The position numbers were made by a program, and so were the translations under genes. A DNA stretch of 56,291 nucleotides from JBCDBD01 sp039184335 (GTDB lineage Bacteria > Bacteroidota > Bacteroidia > Flavobacteriales > Flavobacteriaceae): NCBI GenBank assembly GCA_039184335.1, contig JBCDBD010000025.1, positions 1 to 56,291 on the forward strand. Direction: 5' to 3'. Under the pieces are notes generated by a model. That model had not been told where the DNA came from, ran no database searches, and saw nothing but the letters and a program-made list of their open reading frames with translations. Of the stretch, positions 18,123 to 26,939 are shown one piece after another (the first letter of the stretch is position 1; every line of letters begins with the position of its first letter).

Positions 18123-18644
18123 ATGAAAAAATTAACTACACTAGTACTCGGTATGTTCGCTTTTGTGACCTTCGCCCAAGAAGACACTATGGTACAGAAC
18201 ACCATTAAGGGCTTGATGGCCTTCAATCAGGGGCAAGTAATGTCACTTGCAGAAGCATTTTCAGAAGAACAGTACAACTGGCGCCCCGCAGAAGGAGTTC
18301 GTTCTGTTGGGGAATCACTATTACATGTCGCTGGGGGCAACTATTATTTGGCCTCAAAATTGGGGTTTGCCCCACCTGAAGATGTTGACATGATGAACAT
18401 TGAAAAAATTGAAGGTAAGGCCAACATTGTTGCTGCCTTGAAAAAGTCGAACGAGTTTATTCTTGAAAAAATTGTCATGGTAGAAACCAGCAAGTTCAAT
18501 GAAGAGATAGATTTCGGATTCGGAAAGTTCAGCCGTCTTTCCGGGCTTCTTATTCTTATGGAGCATAATGGTGAGCATAAGGGCCAATTGATTGCATATG
18601 CCCGTTCCAATGGTGTGGTTCCACCCTGGAGCCAAGCGAATTAG
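18123..18644 (+). CDS. Secreted DinB-superfamily protein
   Basis: A 173-residue protein: signal peptide of about 19 residues ending FAQ, then a four-helix DinB-like domain. The metal-site histidines are recognisable in LLHVAGGN (helix 2) and in the final-helix motif EHNGEHKGQL, giving the usual three-His arrangement. DinB/YfiT-fold proteins include metal-dependent thiol transferases and many of unknown role; a periplasmic location makes a thiol transferase less certain here. It is transcribed alone, between its own promoter and a shared terminator. Confidence 0.8.
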   Translation: MKKLTTLVLGMFAFVTFAQEDTMVQNTIKGLMAFNQGQVMSLAEAFSEEQYNWRPAEGVRSVGESLLHVAGGNYYLASKLGFAPPEDVDMMNIEKIEGKANIVAALKKSNEFILEKIVMVETSKFNEEIDFGFGKFSRLSGLLILMEHNGEHKGQLIAYARSNGVVPPWSQAN

Positions 18645-18649
18645 CAGAT

Positions 18650-18674
18650 AAAGCCCCTTCTTTGGGGCTTTTTT
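18650..18674. terminator. Bidirectional terminator between the DinB-fold gene and rsmG
   Basis: AAGCCCC and GGGGCTT (18651-18657 and 18664-18670) enclose a 6-nt loop, followed by TTTT on the plus strand and a TTTAT tract on the minus strand. It sits between convergent genes and overlaps the rsmG stop. Confidence 0.85.
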
Positions 18675-19308
18675 ATGCACTGTATTTCTGCGGCAGGTAT
18701 ACTACTTTCTTGGTTTCAAAAAAAGGCTCTTTAAAATACTCTTGCAGATGGTAGGTCTGAACGGTTCTGTAGTTTTGGAGCTCTTCGGTAAGGTCGCCTC
18801 CCTTTAAGTACAGTATCCCATTTTTGCGCTCATGGGCAGCATCTTTTTTAATCTTTCCCTTGGCCCAATGTACAAAGGTGGGCATAGCGGCCACAGCACG
18901 GCTTACGATGAAGTCAAACCGCTGGTCTAAATCTTCAACCCGCATATGATGGGTGGTTACATTGGCCAACTGCAATCCTTCGACCACTTCATTGACCACC
19001 CTTATTTTTTTGCCAATGGCATCTACCAAGGTAAAATGGGTTTCAGGAAACATAATGGCCAACGGTATGCCGGGGAACCCGCCACCAGTACCCACATCCA
19101 AAATTTCTGCACCCTCATTAAACTGTTGAATCTTGGCAATTCCCAATGAATGAAGAACATGCCTCAAATAAAGTTCATCAATATCTTTTCTTGAAACCAC
19201 ATTTATCTTGAGGTTCCAGTCTTTGTATAACGACTCAAGCTTGGTATACTGTTGCTTTTGAACAGTACTGAGCATGGTAAAATAGTTAAAAATGATATCG
19301 GCTTTCAT
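18673..19308 (-). CDS. rsmG: 16S rRNA (guanine527-N7)-methyltransferase
   Basis: Adds the m7G527 modification to 16S rRNA using SAM. The 211-residue protein has the GidB/RsmG order: N-terminal helices, NVVSRKDIDELYLRHVLHSL, the SAM-binding motif DVGTGGGFPGIPLA near residue 75, DAIGKK, and FIVSRAVAAM. The C-terminus is the normal length. Divergent from the desaturase gene; its own TAnnTTTG promoter lies upstream. Confidence 0.96.
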   Translation of the reverse strand: MKADIIFNYFTMLSTVQKQQYTKLESLYKDWNLKINVVSRKDIDELYLRHVLHSLGIAKIQQFNEGAEILDVGTGGGFPGIPLAIMFPETHFTLVDAIGKKIRVVNEVVEGLQLANVTTHHMRVEDLDQRFDFIVSRAVAAMPTFVHWAKGKIKKDAAHERKNGILYLKGGDLTEELQNYRTVQTYHLQEYFKEPFFETKKVVYLPQKYSA

Positions 19309-19327
19309 TAAATCACGTTAACTTTGC

Positions 19328-19335
19328 CAAAAATA
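19328..19335 (-). promoter_or_regulatory. rsmG promoter, -7 box TATTTTTG
   Basis: On the minus strand the octamer matches TAnnTTTG, 19 nt upstream of the rsmG ATG. Confidence 0.6.
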
Positions 19336-19424
19336 ATACTTTTGAAGGCATGCTTACGTTTTCATTGATATAACCGCTTTTGGGGGTTTTAGGGCAGTTT
19401 GATTACATTTACAAAAATTAGCAT

Positions 19425-20525
19425 ATGAAGAAGGAAACCATCCGATTCTCACGAAAAGATTCTGCACAATTTTTTCGAACCCTTAATAAACGAGTCAACC
19501 AATATTTTAAAGATCACAAAATAAAGAAAACAGGCAATTGGAAACTTCATCTGAAGACCATTGTGATGTTCAGTGTATATTTGACTCCTTATTTTTTACT
19601 ACTGTCACTCAACTTGCCCACTTGGGCACAGTTGCTACTTACCATCTTAATGGGGGTGGGCATGGCCGGTGTGGGCATGAATGTGATGCACGATGCCAAC
19701 CATGGGTCGTATTCCACAAAAAAATGGGTCAACAAGTTAATGGGAAGCAGTATGTACCTGCTCGCCGGAAACGTGTACAACTGGCAGGTACAGCACAATG
19801 TATTGCACCATACTTATACGAACATACAGGACCATGATGAAGATTTGGATGCTGGTCGTGTGCTTCGCTTCTCTAAACATGCAGAATGGAAAAAACACCA
19901 TAGGTTTCAACATTGGTATTCCATTTTACTCTATGGACTGCTCACTTTTAATTGGTCGATTACCACAGATTTTAAACAAATGTATCGTTACACCAAGCGG
20001 AGACTGTCGTATGGAAAATTTCCAAATCCAGTAATAAACTGGAGTACTTTAGCGATAACCAAATCCTTGTATTTTACGGTTTGGATCATATTGCCTATTT
20101 TGTTTTTTGATATTCCTTGGTGGCATATCTTTATCGGTTTTTTTATCATGCACTATGTAGCCGGTCTAATTTTGAGCATGGTCTTTCAATTGGCCCATAT
20201 TGTCGAAGGTGCAGAAACACCGCTTCCCAACGAAACAGGGGATATGAAAAATACCTGGGCCATACACCAATTGTTGACCACAGTAAATTTTGGCACAAAA
20301 AACAAAATCGTAAACTGGTTCACTGGTGGATTGAATCATCAAGTGGAACATCATATCTTTCCAAACATCAGCCATGTGCACTACACAAAAATTTCAAAAA
20401 TTGTGAAACAGACGGCCAAGGAGTTTAATTTGCCCTACAATGAATACAAAACTACCAGAAAAGCCATAATTTCGCACTTCAGACATTTGAAGGAATTGGG
20501 CAAAAAGCCTGTTCTACAATACTAG
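19425..20525 (+). CDS. Membrane fatty acid desaturase (acyl-lipid/acyl-CoA type)
   Basis: Integral membrane di-iron desaturase introducing a double bond into fatty acyl chains, probably for membrane fluidity. The three histidine boxes are complete: HDANH (His89, His93), HNVLHH (His124, His128, His129) and HQVEHH (His305, His309, His310). Glutamine-containing third boxes are typical of front-end and delta-5/6-like or acyl-lipid enzymes, so regiospecificity cannot be called. Hydrophobic segments flank boxes 1 and 2 (residues 45-87) and lie at about 215-255. No cytochrome b5 domain is fused. The aminotransferase gene follows after 17 nt. Confidence 0.92.
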   Translation: MKKETIRFSRKDSAQFFRTLNKRVNQYFKDHKIKKTGNWKLHLKTIVMFSVYLTPYFLLLSLNLPTWAQLLLTILMGVGMAGVGMNVMHDANHGSYSTKKWVNKLMGSSMYLLAGNVYNWQVQHNVLHHTYTNIQDHDEDLDAGRVLRFSKHAEWKKHHRFQHWYSILLYGLLTFNWSITTDFKQMYRYTKRRLSYGKFPNPVINWSTLAITKSLYFTVWIILPILFFDIPWWHIFIGFFIMHYVAGLILSMVFQLAHIVEGAETPLPNETGDMKNTWAIHQLLTTVNFGTKNKIVNWFTGGLNHQVEHHIFPNISHVHYTKISKIVKQTAKEFNLPYNEYKTTRKAIISHFRHLKELGKKPVLQY

Positions 20526-20542
20526 CTAACGTAGCATTCAAA

Positions 20543-21727
20543 ATGAGCAACCAACTTTCTGAGCGAATTCAGCACATGTCAACATCGGCGACCTTGGCTA
20601 TGGCTGCCAAGGCACGGCAACTGCGAAATGAGGGCAAAGACATCATAGGTCTTAGCTTGGGTGAACCCGACTTCAATATCCCCGAATTTATTAAAGAGGC
20701 TGCAAAGCAGGCTATCGATGACAATTACAGTAGCTATCCACCTGTAGACGGCTATGCAGATTTGAAAAAAGCAATCTCCCAAAAATTTAGTAGGGATAAT
20801 GGCTTGGACTACGACCTTAATCAAATCGTGGTTTCAACTGGTGCTAAACAATCCCTGTTCAATGTCGCAATGGTCGTTTTGAACAAAGAGGATGAGGTCA
20901 TACTACCTGCACCCTATTGGGTAAGCTATAGCGATATTGTCAAATTGGCCGAAGGGTCACCTGTAGAAGTCGCCACGAGTATAGCAACCGATTTTAAAAT
21001 GACCCCCGAACAATTAGAGGCTGCCATTACTCCAAAGACCAAAATGCTTTGGTTCAGTTCACCATGTAACCCTAGTGGATCGGTCTATGGGCAAAAAGAA
21101 CTGGAGGCTTTGGTCGAAGTGTTGAAAAAGCACCCGAAAATCATTGTAGTTTCTGATGAGATATACGAGCACATCAATTTCAAAGGTCGCCATGTCAGTA
21201 TCGCAGCAATTGAAGGTATGTACGATAGAACAGTTACCGTAAACGGCGTTTCTAAGGCGTTTGCCATGACTGGATGGCGAATAGGGTATATAGGTGCCCC
21301 GGAATGGATTGCCAAAGGTTGTAACAAATTGCAGGGGCAGGTTACCAGTGGGGCCAATGCTATCGCACAACGTTCGGTAATTGCCGCACTTGAGGCACCG
21401 AAGAGCAAAATCCAGTACATGATCGATGAGTTTCACCAAAGACGTGATCTGGTATTGGCTTTACTTGGTAAAATTGATGGTTTTAAACTTAATGTACCTG
21501 AAGGTGCTTTTTACGTGTTTCCTGATATATCTGCTTTTTTTGGAAAGACCTTCAACGGCACCAAAATCAACAACGCTTCGGACTTTGCCCTGTACCTGCT
21601 CGAACATGCCAATGTAGCCACTGTGACCGGAGAGGCATTTGGAAACCCAAATTGCATACGCATCTCTTATGCAGCTTCTGAACAAGAATTGAGGGATGCC
21701 ATGGCAAGAATTGCCCAAGTGGTCTAA
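20543..21727 (+). CDS. Class I/II pyridoxal-phosphate aminotransferase (aspartate aminotransferase-like)
   Basis: A 394-residue fold-type I aminotransferase of the Ib aspartate aminotransferase group. Visible motifs are LGEPDF near residue 40, PYWVSY, NPSGS (residues 176-180), VVSDEIYEH (residues 202-210) and the PLP lysine Lys238 in NGVSKAFAMTGWRIGY. The C-terminal arginine that binds the substrate carboxylate lies in CIRISYA. Substrate is likely aspartate or aromatic amino acids, with 2-oxoglutarate. It shares a transcript with the desaturase gene and converges on trkH with a 4-nt gap. Confidence 0.92.
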   Translation: MSNQLSERIQHMSTSATLAMAAKARQLRNEGKDIIGLSLGEPDFNIPEFIKEAAKQAIDDNYSSYPPVDGYADLKKAISQKFSRDNGLDYDLNQIVVSTGAKQSLFNVAMVVLNKEDEVILPAPYWVSYSDIVKLAEGSPVEVATSIATDFKMTPEQLEAAITPKTKMLWFSSPCNPSGSVYGQKELEALVEVLKKHPKIIVVSDEIYEHINFKGRHVSIAAIEGMYDRTVTVNGVSKAFAMTGWRIGYIGAPEWIAKGCNKLQGQVTSGANAIAQRSVIAALEAPKSKIQYMIDEFHQRRDLVLALLGKIDGFKLNVPEGAFYVFPDISAFFGKTFNGTKINNASDFALYLLEHANVATVTGEAFGNPNCIRISYAASEQELRDAMARIAQVV

Positions 21728-21731
21728 GGTT

Positions 21732-23222
21732 TTAAGTACGTTTCCAGAAAAAAGGCGTCAACAAAATAAGGACCGTAAAAAGTTCCAACCTGCCCAGCAG
21801 CATTAAAAACCCGCACCACCATTTGCCCAAATCGGGCAAACCACTATAATTACTGATTGGGTTCAACGAACCCAGTGCAGGACCTACATTGCCCAATGAC
21901 GAGGCTGCCCCACCAACTGCAGAAACAAAATCAAGCCCCAACAAACCCAATACTAAAGAACCAATGATAAAAAAAAGCATGTACAGCACAAAAAAGGCAA
22001 TGATATTGTAAACAATATGTTCTGTAACGGTTTTATTGTTATACCGTACGGGAATAATAGCATTGATATGGAGAGTTCGTTTAAATTCGAGTATCCCGTT
22101 TTTAATAATCAATAAATGGCGCATGACCTTGATCCCACCGGCTGTGGAACCTGCGGATCCACCTAGGAACATCAATCCAAAAAAGAAAACAGTCAAAAAT
22201 GGGGTCCAACCTGTAAAATCAGCTGTAACAAAGCCCGTTGTGGTCACTACTGCAATTACTTGGAACAAAGCGTGTCTGAAAGCACTTTCACCTGTGCCCC
22301 AAACCTTTGGATGAAACTCAGAAATGGGCACATTCGCCTTGAAAGAAATCACCAATGCAGCAATTAAGGTGAATACCACAATAAAAAAAACATAGAATTT
22401 GAATTCTTCATCTTTGACAATACGTTGTACTTTACCAGTAAAGGCAAAATAGCTCAATACAAAGTTACTGCCCGCCAAAAACATGAACAATATGATAATA
22501 TATTGTATGAGCGGCTCGTTGTTCCAATAGGCCAGACTGGCGTTCTTGGTCGAAAATCCTCCAGTGGAAAGTGTTGCCAATGCATGGTTGATGGCGTCAA
22601 AAAATGACATTCCGGCCAACCGAAGCAAAATTGTCTCGGCAAGCGTATACCCAAAATAAATCAACCATAACCTTTTTGCAGTATCTGTAATCCTCGGATG
22701 CAACTTGTCACCTCCTGGTCCTGGGGCCTCTGCAGCAAAAAGCTGCATCCCGCCTATACCCAGAAGGGGTAAAATGGCAATCGCCAATACGATGATACCC
22801 ATGCCTCCAATCCAATGGGTCAGACTTCTCCAGAATAAAATTCCTTTAGGCATAGACTCAATATCCGTTAAAATCGATGCCCCAGTGGTCGTGTAGCCAG
22901 AAATGGTCTCAAAAAATGCATTGGTAACCGTCGGTATTGCCCCTGAAAATAAATACGGAAGTGTGCCAGATAGCGACATCACGATCCACCCAAAAGTGAC
23001 GATAATGTAACCTTCTTTACGCTTGACCTCTTTTTTATGCCCTCTGGTGTAGAACATGGCCATAATACCAAAAATCATGGTTACGATGGCTGCCAAACTG
23101 ATATCTAAGGTTACCCCATCTTTATAAATTCCACTGATCAGGGCTGCCAATAACATAAAAGAACCATTGCATAGCAGCAACAGTCCCATGATATGTGCAA
23201 TGATTCTAAAATTGAGCCCCAT
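21732..23222 (-). CDS. trkH: TrkH-family potassium uptake protein
   Basis: Membrane pore subunit for K+ uptake. The 496-residue protein has the four M1-P-M2 repeats of the Trk/Ktr/HKT superfamily; pore-loop glycines are seen in TTTGASI, LSTGGFST, TTTGFVTAD and SLGNVGPALG. About ten hydrophobic segments. Its start codon overlaps the trkA stop, so the channel and its regulator are cotranslated. Downstream it converges on the aminotransferase gene. Confidence 0.95.
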   Translation of the reverse strand: MGLNFRIIAHIMGLLLLCNGSFMLLAALISGIYKDGVTLDISLAAIVTMIFGIMAMFYTRGHKKEVKRKEGYIIVTFGWIVMSLSGTLPYLFSGAIPTVTNAFFETISGYTTTGASILTDIESMPKGILFWRSLTHWIGGMGIIVLAIAILPLLGIGGMQLFAAEAPGPGGDKLHPRITDTAKRLWLIYFGYTLAETILLRLAGMSFFDAINHALATLSTGGFSTKNASLAYWNNEPLIQYIIILFMFLAGSNFVLSYFAFTGKVQRIVKDEEFKFYVFFIVVFTLIAALVISFKANVPISEFHPKVWGTGESAFRHALFQVIAVVTTTGFVTADFTGWTPFLTVFFFGLMFLGGSAGSTAGGIKVMRHLLIIKNGILEFKRTLHINAIIPVRYNNKTVTEHIVYNIIAFFVLYMLFFIIGSLVLGLLGLDFVSAVGGAASSLGNVGPALGSLNPISNYSGLPDLGKWWCGFLMLLGRLELFTVLILLTPFFWKRT

Positions 23223-24571
23223 TAAAGAAATAACTTTTCAATTCGTGGTATTGCCTTTGGCAAACAGCCTACTACTACCCGGTCTCCCTGTCTGATCTTG
23301 AAGTCTCCCAATGCGATGATGCCCACACCGTCACGGATGACCCCACCAATGATAGCCTCTCGTGGAAAATCTAGTTCTTTGATAATTTCACCATTGACCG
23401 CTGAGGTTGGCTTAACTTCAAATTCCAATAGCTCAGCGTTGAGATTGTTCAAACGCGTGAGGGCCACCACCTCACCCCTTCTGATATAACGGAATATGGT
23501 ATTGGCCGCCAAAAGTTTTTTATTGATAAGGGTGTCGATGCCAATAGACTGGGACAATTGAAAATAATCTGTATTCTCTACAAGCGCAATGGTCTTCTTG
23601 ATCATTTTAGATTTGGCGACCAAACAAGACATAATATTGGTTTCTGAGTTACCGGTAACGGCTATGAAGGCATCCATCGATTCAAGGCTCTCTTCATCTA
23701 AAAGTTCCACATTTCTTCCATCTCCATTGATGACCAGCGCATTGGGCAAGTTATCGGCAAGATCAAAGGCCTTTTCCTTGCTTTTCTCAATGAGTTTTAC
23801 ATTGAACTTGTTGTTACATAAATCCCTTGCCGTCTTGAATCCTACCTTGCTACCTCCCAATATCATGACATTTTTAATGGCTTTCTTCTGCATGCCTATC
23901 AGTTTGTACAACTCATCGACCCCTTCGGCCGAGGTGATAAAATAGACTTGGTCCCCTTCCTTGAATATCGTATCTCCCCTTGGAATTAAGGTGTATTGGG
24001 TACCCATGCGCTGCATGGCAACGGGCATAAAGTGAAGCTCTGGAAAAATCTTTGCAGCTTCTTTTACCATTTTACCCACAAATGGGGCCTGTTTCGGCAA
24101 AAACACCCCCACCATGGTCAAAAGTCCACCCTCGAACTCATAGGTATCGTTGAAGGCAGACTGGTTCAGCAATAACTGAATTTCAGTAGCAGCCAGCTCT
24201 TCTGGTGAAATTAGTTCATCAATGCCCAATTCTTCGAATTTGATGAGTTTTTTGTGGTCGACAAACTCAGTGTTTGAAATTCTTGCAATCGTTTTTTGAC
24301 TGCCCAATTGTTTGGCCAAGAGGCATAAGGTAAGGTTAGTGGTTTCAGATGAAGTGACACCTATCACCAAATCTGAATTCTCGACACGCGCATCCCTCAA
24401 AACCTCAATGGACGTAGCATCACCCTTCAAAACCCTAATATCGAGATGGTTATCAGCATAAGCTAAGTTCTCTTTATTGGTATCTATCAATGTTATATCT
24501 TGAGCTTCGTACGACAACAGCTTAGCCAAATGAAAGCCGACCTCACCTGCTCCTGCAATGATTATCTTCAT
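23222..24571 (-). CDS. trkA: Trk system potassium uptake regulator TrkA
   Basis: Cytoplasmic NAD(H)/ATP-binding gating ring partner of TrkH. The 449 residues form two tandem RCK halves, each with a Rossmann RCK_N domain (GAGEVGFHLAKLL at the N-terminus; LGGSKVGFKTARDL near residue 235) and an RCK_C domain. The duplication and length are as in classical TrkA. First gene of the trkA-trkH operon; promoter candidate about 107 nt upstream. Confidence 0.95.
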   Translation of the reverse strand: MKIIIAGAGEVGFHLAKLLSYEAQDITLIDTNKENLAYADNHLDIRVLKGDATSIEVLRDARVENSDLVIGVTSSETTNLTLCLLAKQLGSQKTIARISNTEFVDHKKLIKFEELGIDELISPEELAATEIQLLLNQSAFNDTYEFEGGLLTMVGVFLPKQAPFVGKMVKEAAKIFPELHFMPVAMQRMGTQYTLIPRGDTIFKEGDQVYFITSAEGVDELYKLIGMQKKAIKNVMILGGSKVGFKTARDLCNNKFNVKLIEKSKEKAFDLADNLPNALVINGDGRNVELLDEESLESMDAFIAVTGNSETNIMSCLVAKSKMIKKTIALVENTDYFQLSQSIGIDTLINKKLLAANTIFRYIRRGEVVALTRLNNLNAELLEFEVKPTSAVNGEIIKELDFPREAIIGGVIRDGVGIIALGDFKIRQGDRVVVGCLPKAIPRIEKLFL

Positions 24572-24677
24572 TAGTTATATAGCTTCAACCTTTTTAAATC
24601 GGTTGGTTAACGGAAAGAAATTGATAAAACAGCATCAATACTGCGCTCTATTGGGTTTTTCTCTTAATCTCAGGTGC

Positions 24678-24685
24678 CAAAATTA
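24678..24685 (-). promoter_or_regulatory. trkA-trkH promoter candidate, -7 box TAATTTTG
   Basis: Minus-strand TAnnTTTG match 106 nt upstream of the trkA start, implying a leader of about 100 nt. It is in the divergent gap with ubiE. Confidence 0.5.
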
Positions 24686-24760
24686 CAACAATTATTTTGT
24701 ACGATAGGCATGAACACTACTAAAGCCCCATATCGTATCTTTACGGCCAAACTTTCTTGA

Positions 24761-25489
24761 ATGTCAAAAAAGGTAACCCCATATAAGAATTCAGACCAAA
24801 GCAAAAAAGAACAGGTCACCCGTATGTTCGACACCATTTCTGACAACTATGATGGGCTCAATCGAATAATTTCTTTTGGAATCGATGTCAAGTGGAGAAA
24901 ACGTGTTGTGCGTCTGGTAAAGGCCAAAGTCCCAAAAAATATACTTGATATAGCCACGGGCACAGGAGACCTGGCCATTTCAATGGCCAACTCTGGCGCT
25001 GAAAAAATAGTCGGACTGGATATTTCAAAGGGAATGCTCGATGTGGGAAGAAAAAAAATTGCGGCAAAGAACCTGGGGCATACTGTAGAAATGGTGTTAG
25101 GCGACAGTGAAAACCTTCCTTTTGAACCAAATACCTTTGATGCCATTACCGTCGCATTTGGTGTACGTAATTTTGAAAATTTGGAAAAAGGGCTTTCAGA
25201 AATATATAGGGTACTCAAACCTTCAGGTATTTTCGTCGTATTGGAAACGGCAGTACCTACAAAAACACCATTCAGACAAGGCTACCAATTTTACTGTCGC
25301 CATGTATTGCCAACCGTTGGAAAGCTTTTATCCAAAGACCGTTCTGCCTATGCCTACCTCAGTGAATCGGCATCAGTTTTCCCCTATGGAAAAGCGTTCA
25401 ACAATATTTTGACTAAAATCGGGTTTATAGGTGTAGAGAACAAGCCCCAGACATTTGGGGTGGCATCCATTTATGTTGCTACAAAATAA
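24761..25489 (+). CDS. ubiE: Demethylmenaquinone methyltransferase UbiE/MenG
   Basis: Last step of menaquinone synthesis: C-methylation of demethylmenaquinone with SAM. The 242-residue protein shows the UbiE signatures: MFDTISDNYDGLNRI..SFGID near residue 22, DIATGTGDLA (SAM motif I), and the second signature VAFGVRNFENLEKGL. Flavobacteria use menaquinone, so the menaquinone role is expected. The quinone product is the electron acceptor for the Na+-pump encoded elsewhere in the window. The porT gene follows 4 nt downstream. Confidence 0.96.
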   Translation: MSKKVTPYKNSDQSKKEQVTRMFDTISDNYDGLNRIISFGIDVKWRKRVVRLVKAKVPKNILDIATGTGDLAISMANSGAEKIVGLDISKGMLDVGRKKIAAKNLGHTVEMVLGDSENLPFEPNTFDAITVAFGVRNFENLEKGLSEIYRVLKPSGIFVVLETAVPTKTPFRQGYQFYCRHVLPTVGKLLSKDRSAYAYLSESASVFPYGKAFNNILTKIGFIGVENKPQTFGVASIYVATK

Positions 25490-25493
25490 ATCG

Positions 25494-26192
25494 ATGAAAA
25501 AAATCATGATTCTAAATGGCTTACTGATCATGGTATGCCATTCCGTTATTGGGCAATTCAATGATGACCCTGTCATCAACCTCCAAAATGAGGACAAAAA
25601 ATTCTTGAATTGGGGTTACTATCTTGGGTTCAACCAATATGATTTTCAATTCGAATATGAAAATGATATTGGGCAAGATATCTTGGTTGACAAATCCATT
25701 GGATTTAATGTTGGCCTTATTGGTGAGATGCGCATCAATGAATTCTTCGACATACGTTTTGAACCAGGGCTTCTATATGCGCAACGTGATCTGGGCTTTC
25801 CCGGATTTACGGCAGAAGCTGATGCTTTTAGAGAGGTCCGGTCAACCTATATCCGGTTTCCTTTATTGGTAAAACTGAGCACCAGAAGATTTGGCAACTG
25901 GAAACCTTTTATTATTGGAGGCGGATATGCCTCCCTTAACTTAGGCAGTAATGAAGATAGCCTGGAAGACAATAGCAGCGGTGAATTTCGAATGAAGAAA
26001 AACGTCTATGGCTATGAGCTAGGATTTGGCATTGACTTTTATACCGAATACTTCAAGTTCACCCCATCGATACGAGGGGTTTTTGCATTGACCGATGAAT
26101 TGGTTAGGGACAATGATCCCAACAGCCCATGGACAGGCAATATTGCAGCCATGCGCACAAGGGGTATCTTTATCAATTTCACGTTCGAATAG
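25494..26192 (+). CDS. porT: Type IX secretion outer-membrane beta-barrel protein PorT/SprT
   Basis: Small outer-membrane barrel required for type IX secretion in Porphyromonas and Flavobacterium. From the ATG at 25494 the 232-residue protein has a signal peptide of about 18 residues (ending VIGQF) and an eight-stranded-barrel pattern of alternating residues with family segments NWGYYLGFNQYDF, FDIRFEPGLLYAQRD, IRFPLLVKLS and a terminal phenylalanine-containing strand INFTFE. Start choice: an earlier in-frame ATG would overlap ubiE and bury the signal peptide. The ubiE-porT pairing, with trmH and tamL beside it, recurs in flavobacteria (recalled, not checked). Confidence 0.85.
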   Translation: MKKIMILNGLLIMVCHSVIGQFNDDPVINLQNEDKKFLNWGYYLGFNQYDFQFEYENDIGQDILVDKSIGFNVGLIGEMRINEFFDIRFEPGLLYAQRDLGFPGFTAEADAFREVRSTYIRFPLLVKLSTRRFGNWKPFIIGGGYASLNLGSNEDSLEDNSSGEFRMKKNVYGYELGFGIDFYTEYFKFTPSIRGVFALTDELVRDNDPNSPWTGNIAAMRTRGIFINFTFE

Positions 26193-26193
26193 C

Positions 26194-26916
26194 TCAAATA
26201 CGTCTTATTTCATGCAACAGAATAGCAGTAGCGGTAGCTACATTGAGACTCTCTGCGGATTGCTGTCCATACTGCGGGATTGCAATCTTTTCTTTGACAA
26301 ACCTTTTTAGTACGTCTGATATGCCATTGGCTTCATTGCCCATGATCAAGATGCCTTTTTCAGGCAATTTGCTTTCATAAACACTATTACCTTTCATATA
26401 GGCTCCATACACTGGCAATGAGGTATCACGCAAATACCCTTGTACATCACAATAGACAACGTTGACCCTCGCAATCGAACCCATTGTGGCCTGTAGCACT
26501 TTAGGATTATATAGGTCAACGGTTTCATGTGAACAGACCAAATGCCGTATACCAAACCAATCACACAACCTGATTATAGTTCCCAAATTACCAGGATCTT
26601 GAACCGTATCTAAAACCAAAACCCAATCCTTGGTGTCCAACGGTTTTATTTTCGGAATTTTAAACACCGCCAACACTCCATTTGGCGAACGCAATGAGCT
26701 CATTTTTTGCAATGCCCCGTCTGATATGATAAGCGTGCTGACATTATGAAAATTAAAGGCCTGTTTCGAAACACAATAAACGTCAACAAGCTCAAAATCA
26801 GCATTCAAAAGTTCGCTGACCGTCTTTACGCCTTCAACGGCAAATTGGCCATACAGATTTCGGTATTTTTTTTGCTGCAAGCTTTTTACCCGCTTTATTT
26901 GATTTTTAGTAACCAT
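26194..26916 (-). CDS. TrmH/SpoU-family RNA 2'-O-methyltransferase
   Basis: A 240-residue SPOUT methyltransferase with an N-terminal SpoU substrate-binding domain and the C-terminal knotted domain: motif 1 DTVQDPGNLGTIIR, motif 2 IMGNEANGIS and motif 3 IPQYGQQSAESLNVATATAI (split here by one Gln-rich insertion). It methylates rRNA or tRNA ribose; the target is not readable. It converges on porT with a 1-nt gap and diverges from tamL with a 23-nt gap. Confidence 0.9.
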   Translation of the reverse strand: MVTKNQIKRVKSLQQKKYRNLYGQFAVEGVKTVSELLNADFELVDVYCVSKQAFNFHNVSTLIISDGALQKMSSLRSPNGVLAVFKIPKIKPLDTKDWVLVLDTVQDPGNLGTIIRLCDWFGIRHLVCSHETVDLYNPKVLQATMGSIARVNVVYCDVQGYLRDTSLPVYGAYMKGNSVYESKLPEKGILIMGNEANGISDVLKRFVKEKIAIPQYGQQSAESLNVATATAILLHEIRRI

Positions 26917-26925
26917 TAAATAGTT

Positions 26926-26933
26926 TATTTTTG
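26926..26933 (+). promoter_or_regulatory. tamL promoter, -7 box TATTTTTG, 6 nt before the start codon
   Basis: TAnnTTTG match ending 6 nt upstream of the ATG at 26940. It predicts a leader of only 1-3 nt and rules out the in-frame TTG at 26931 as the start. Confidence 0.6.
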
Positions 26934-26939
26934 GCTTCT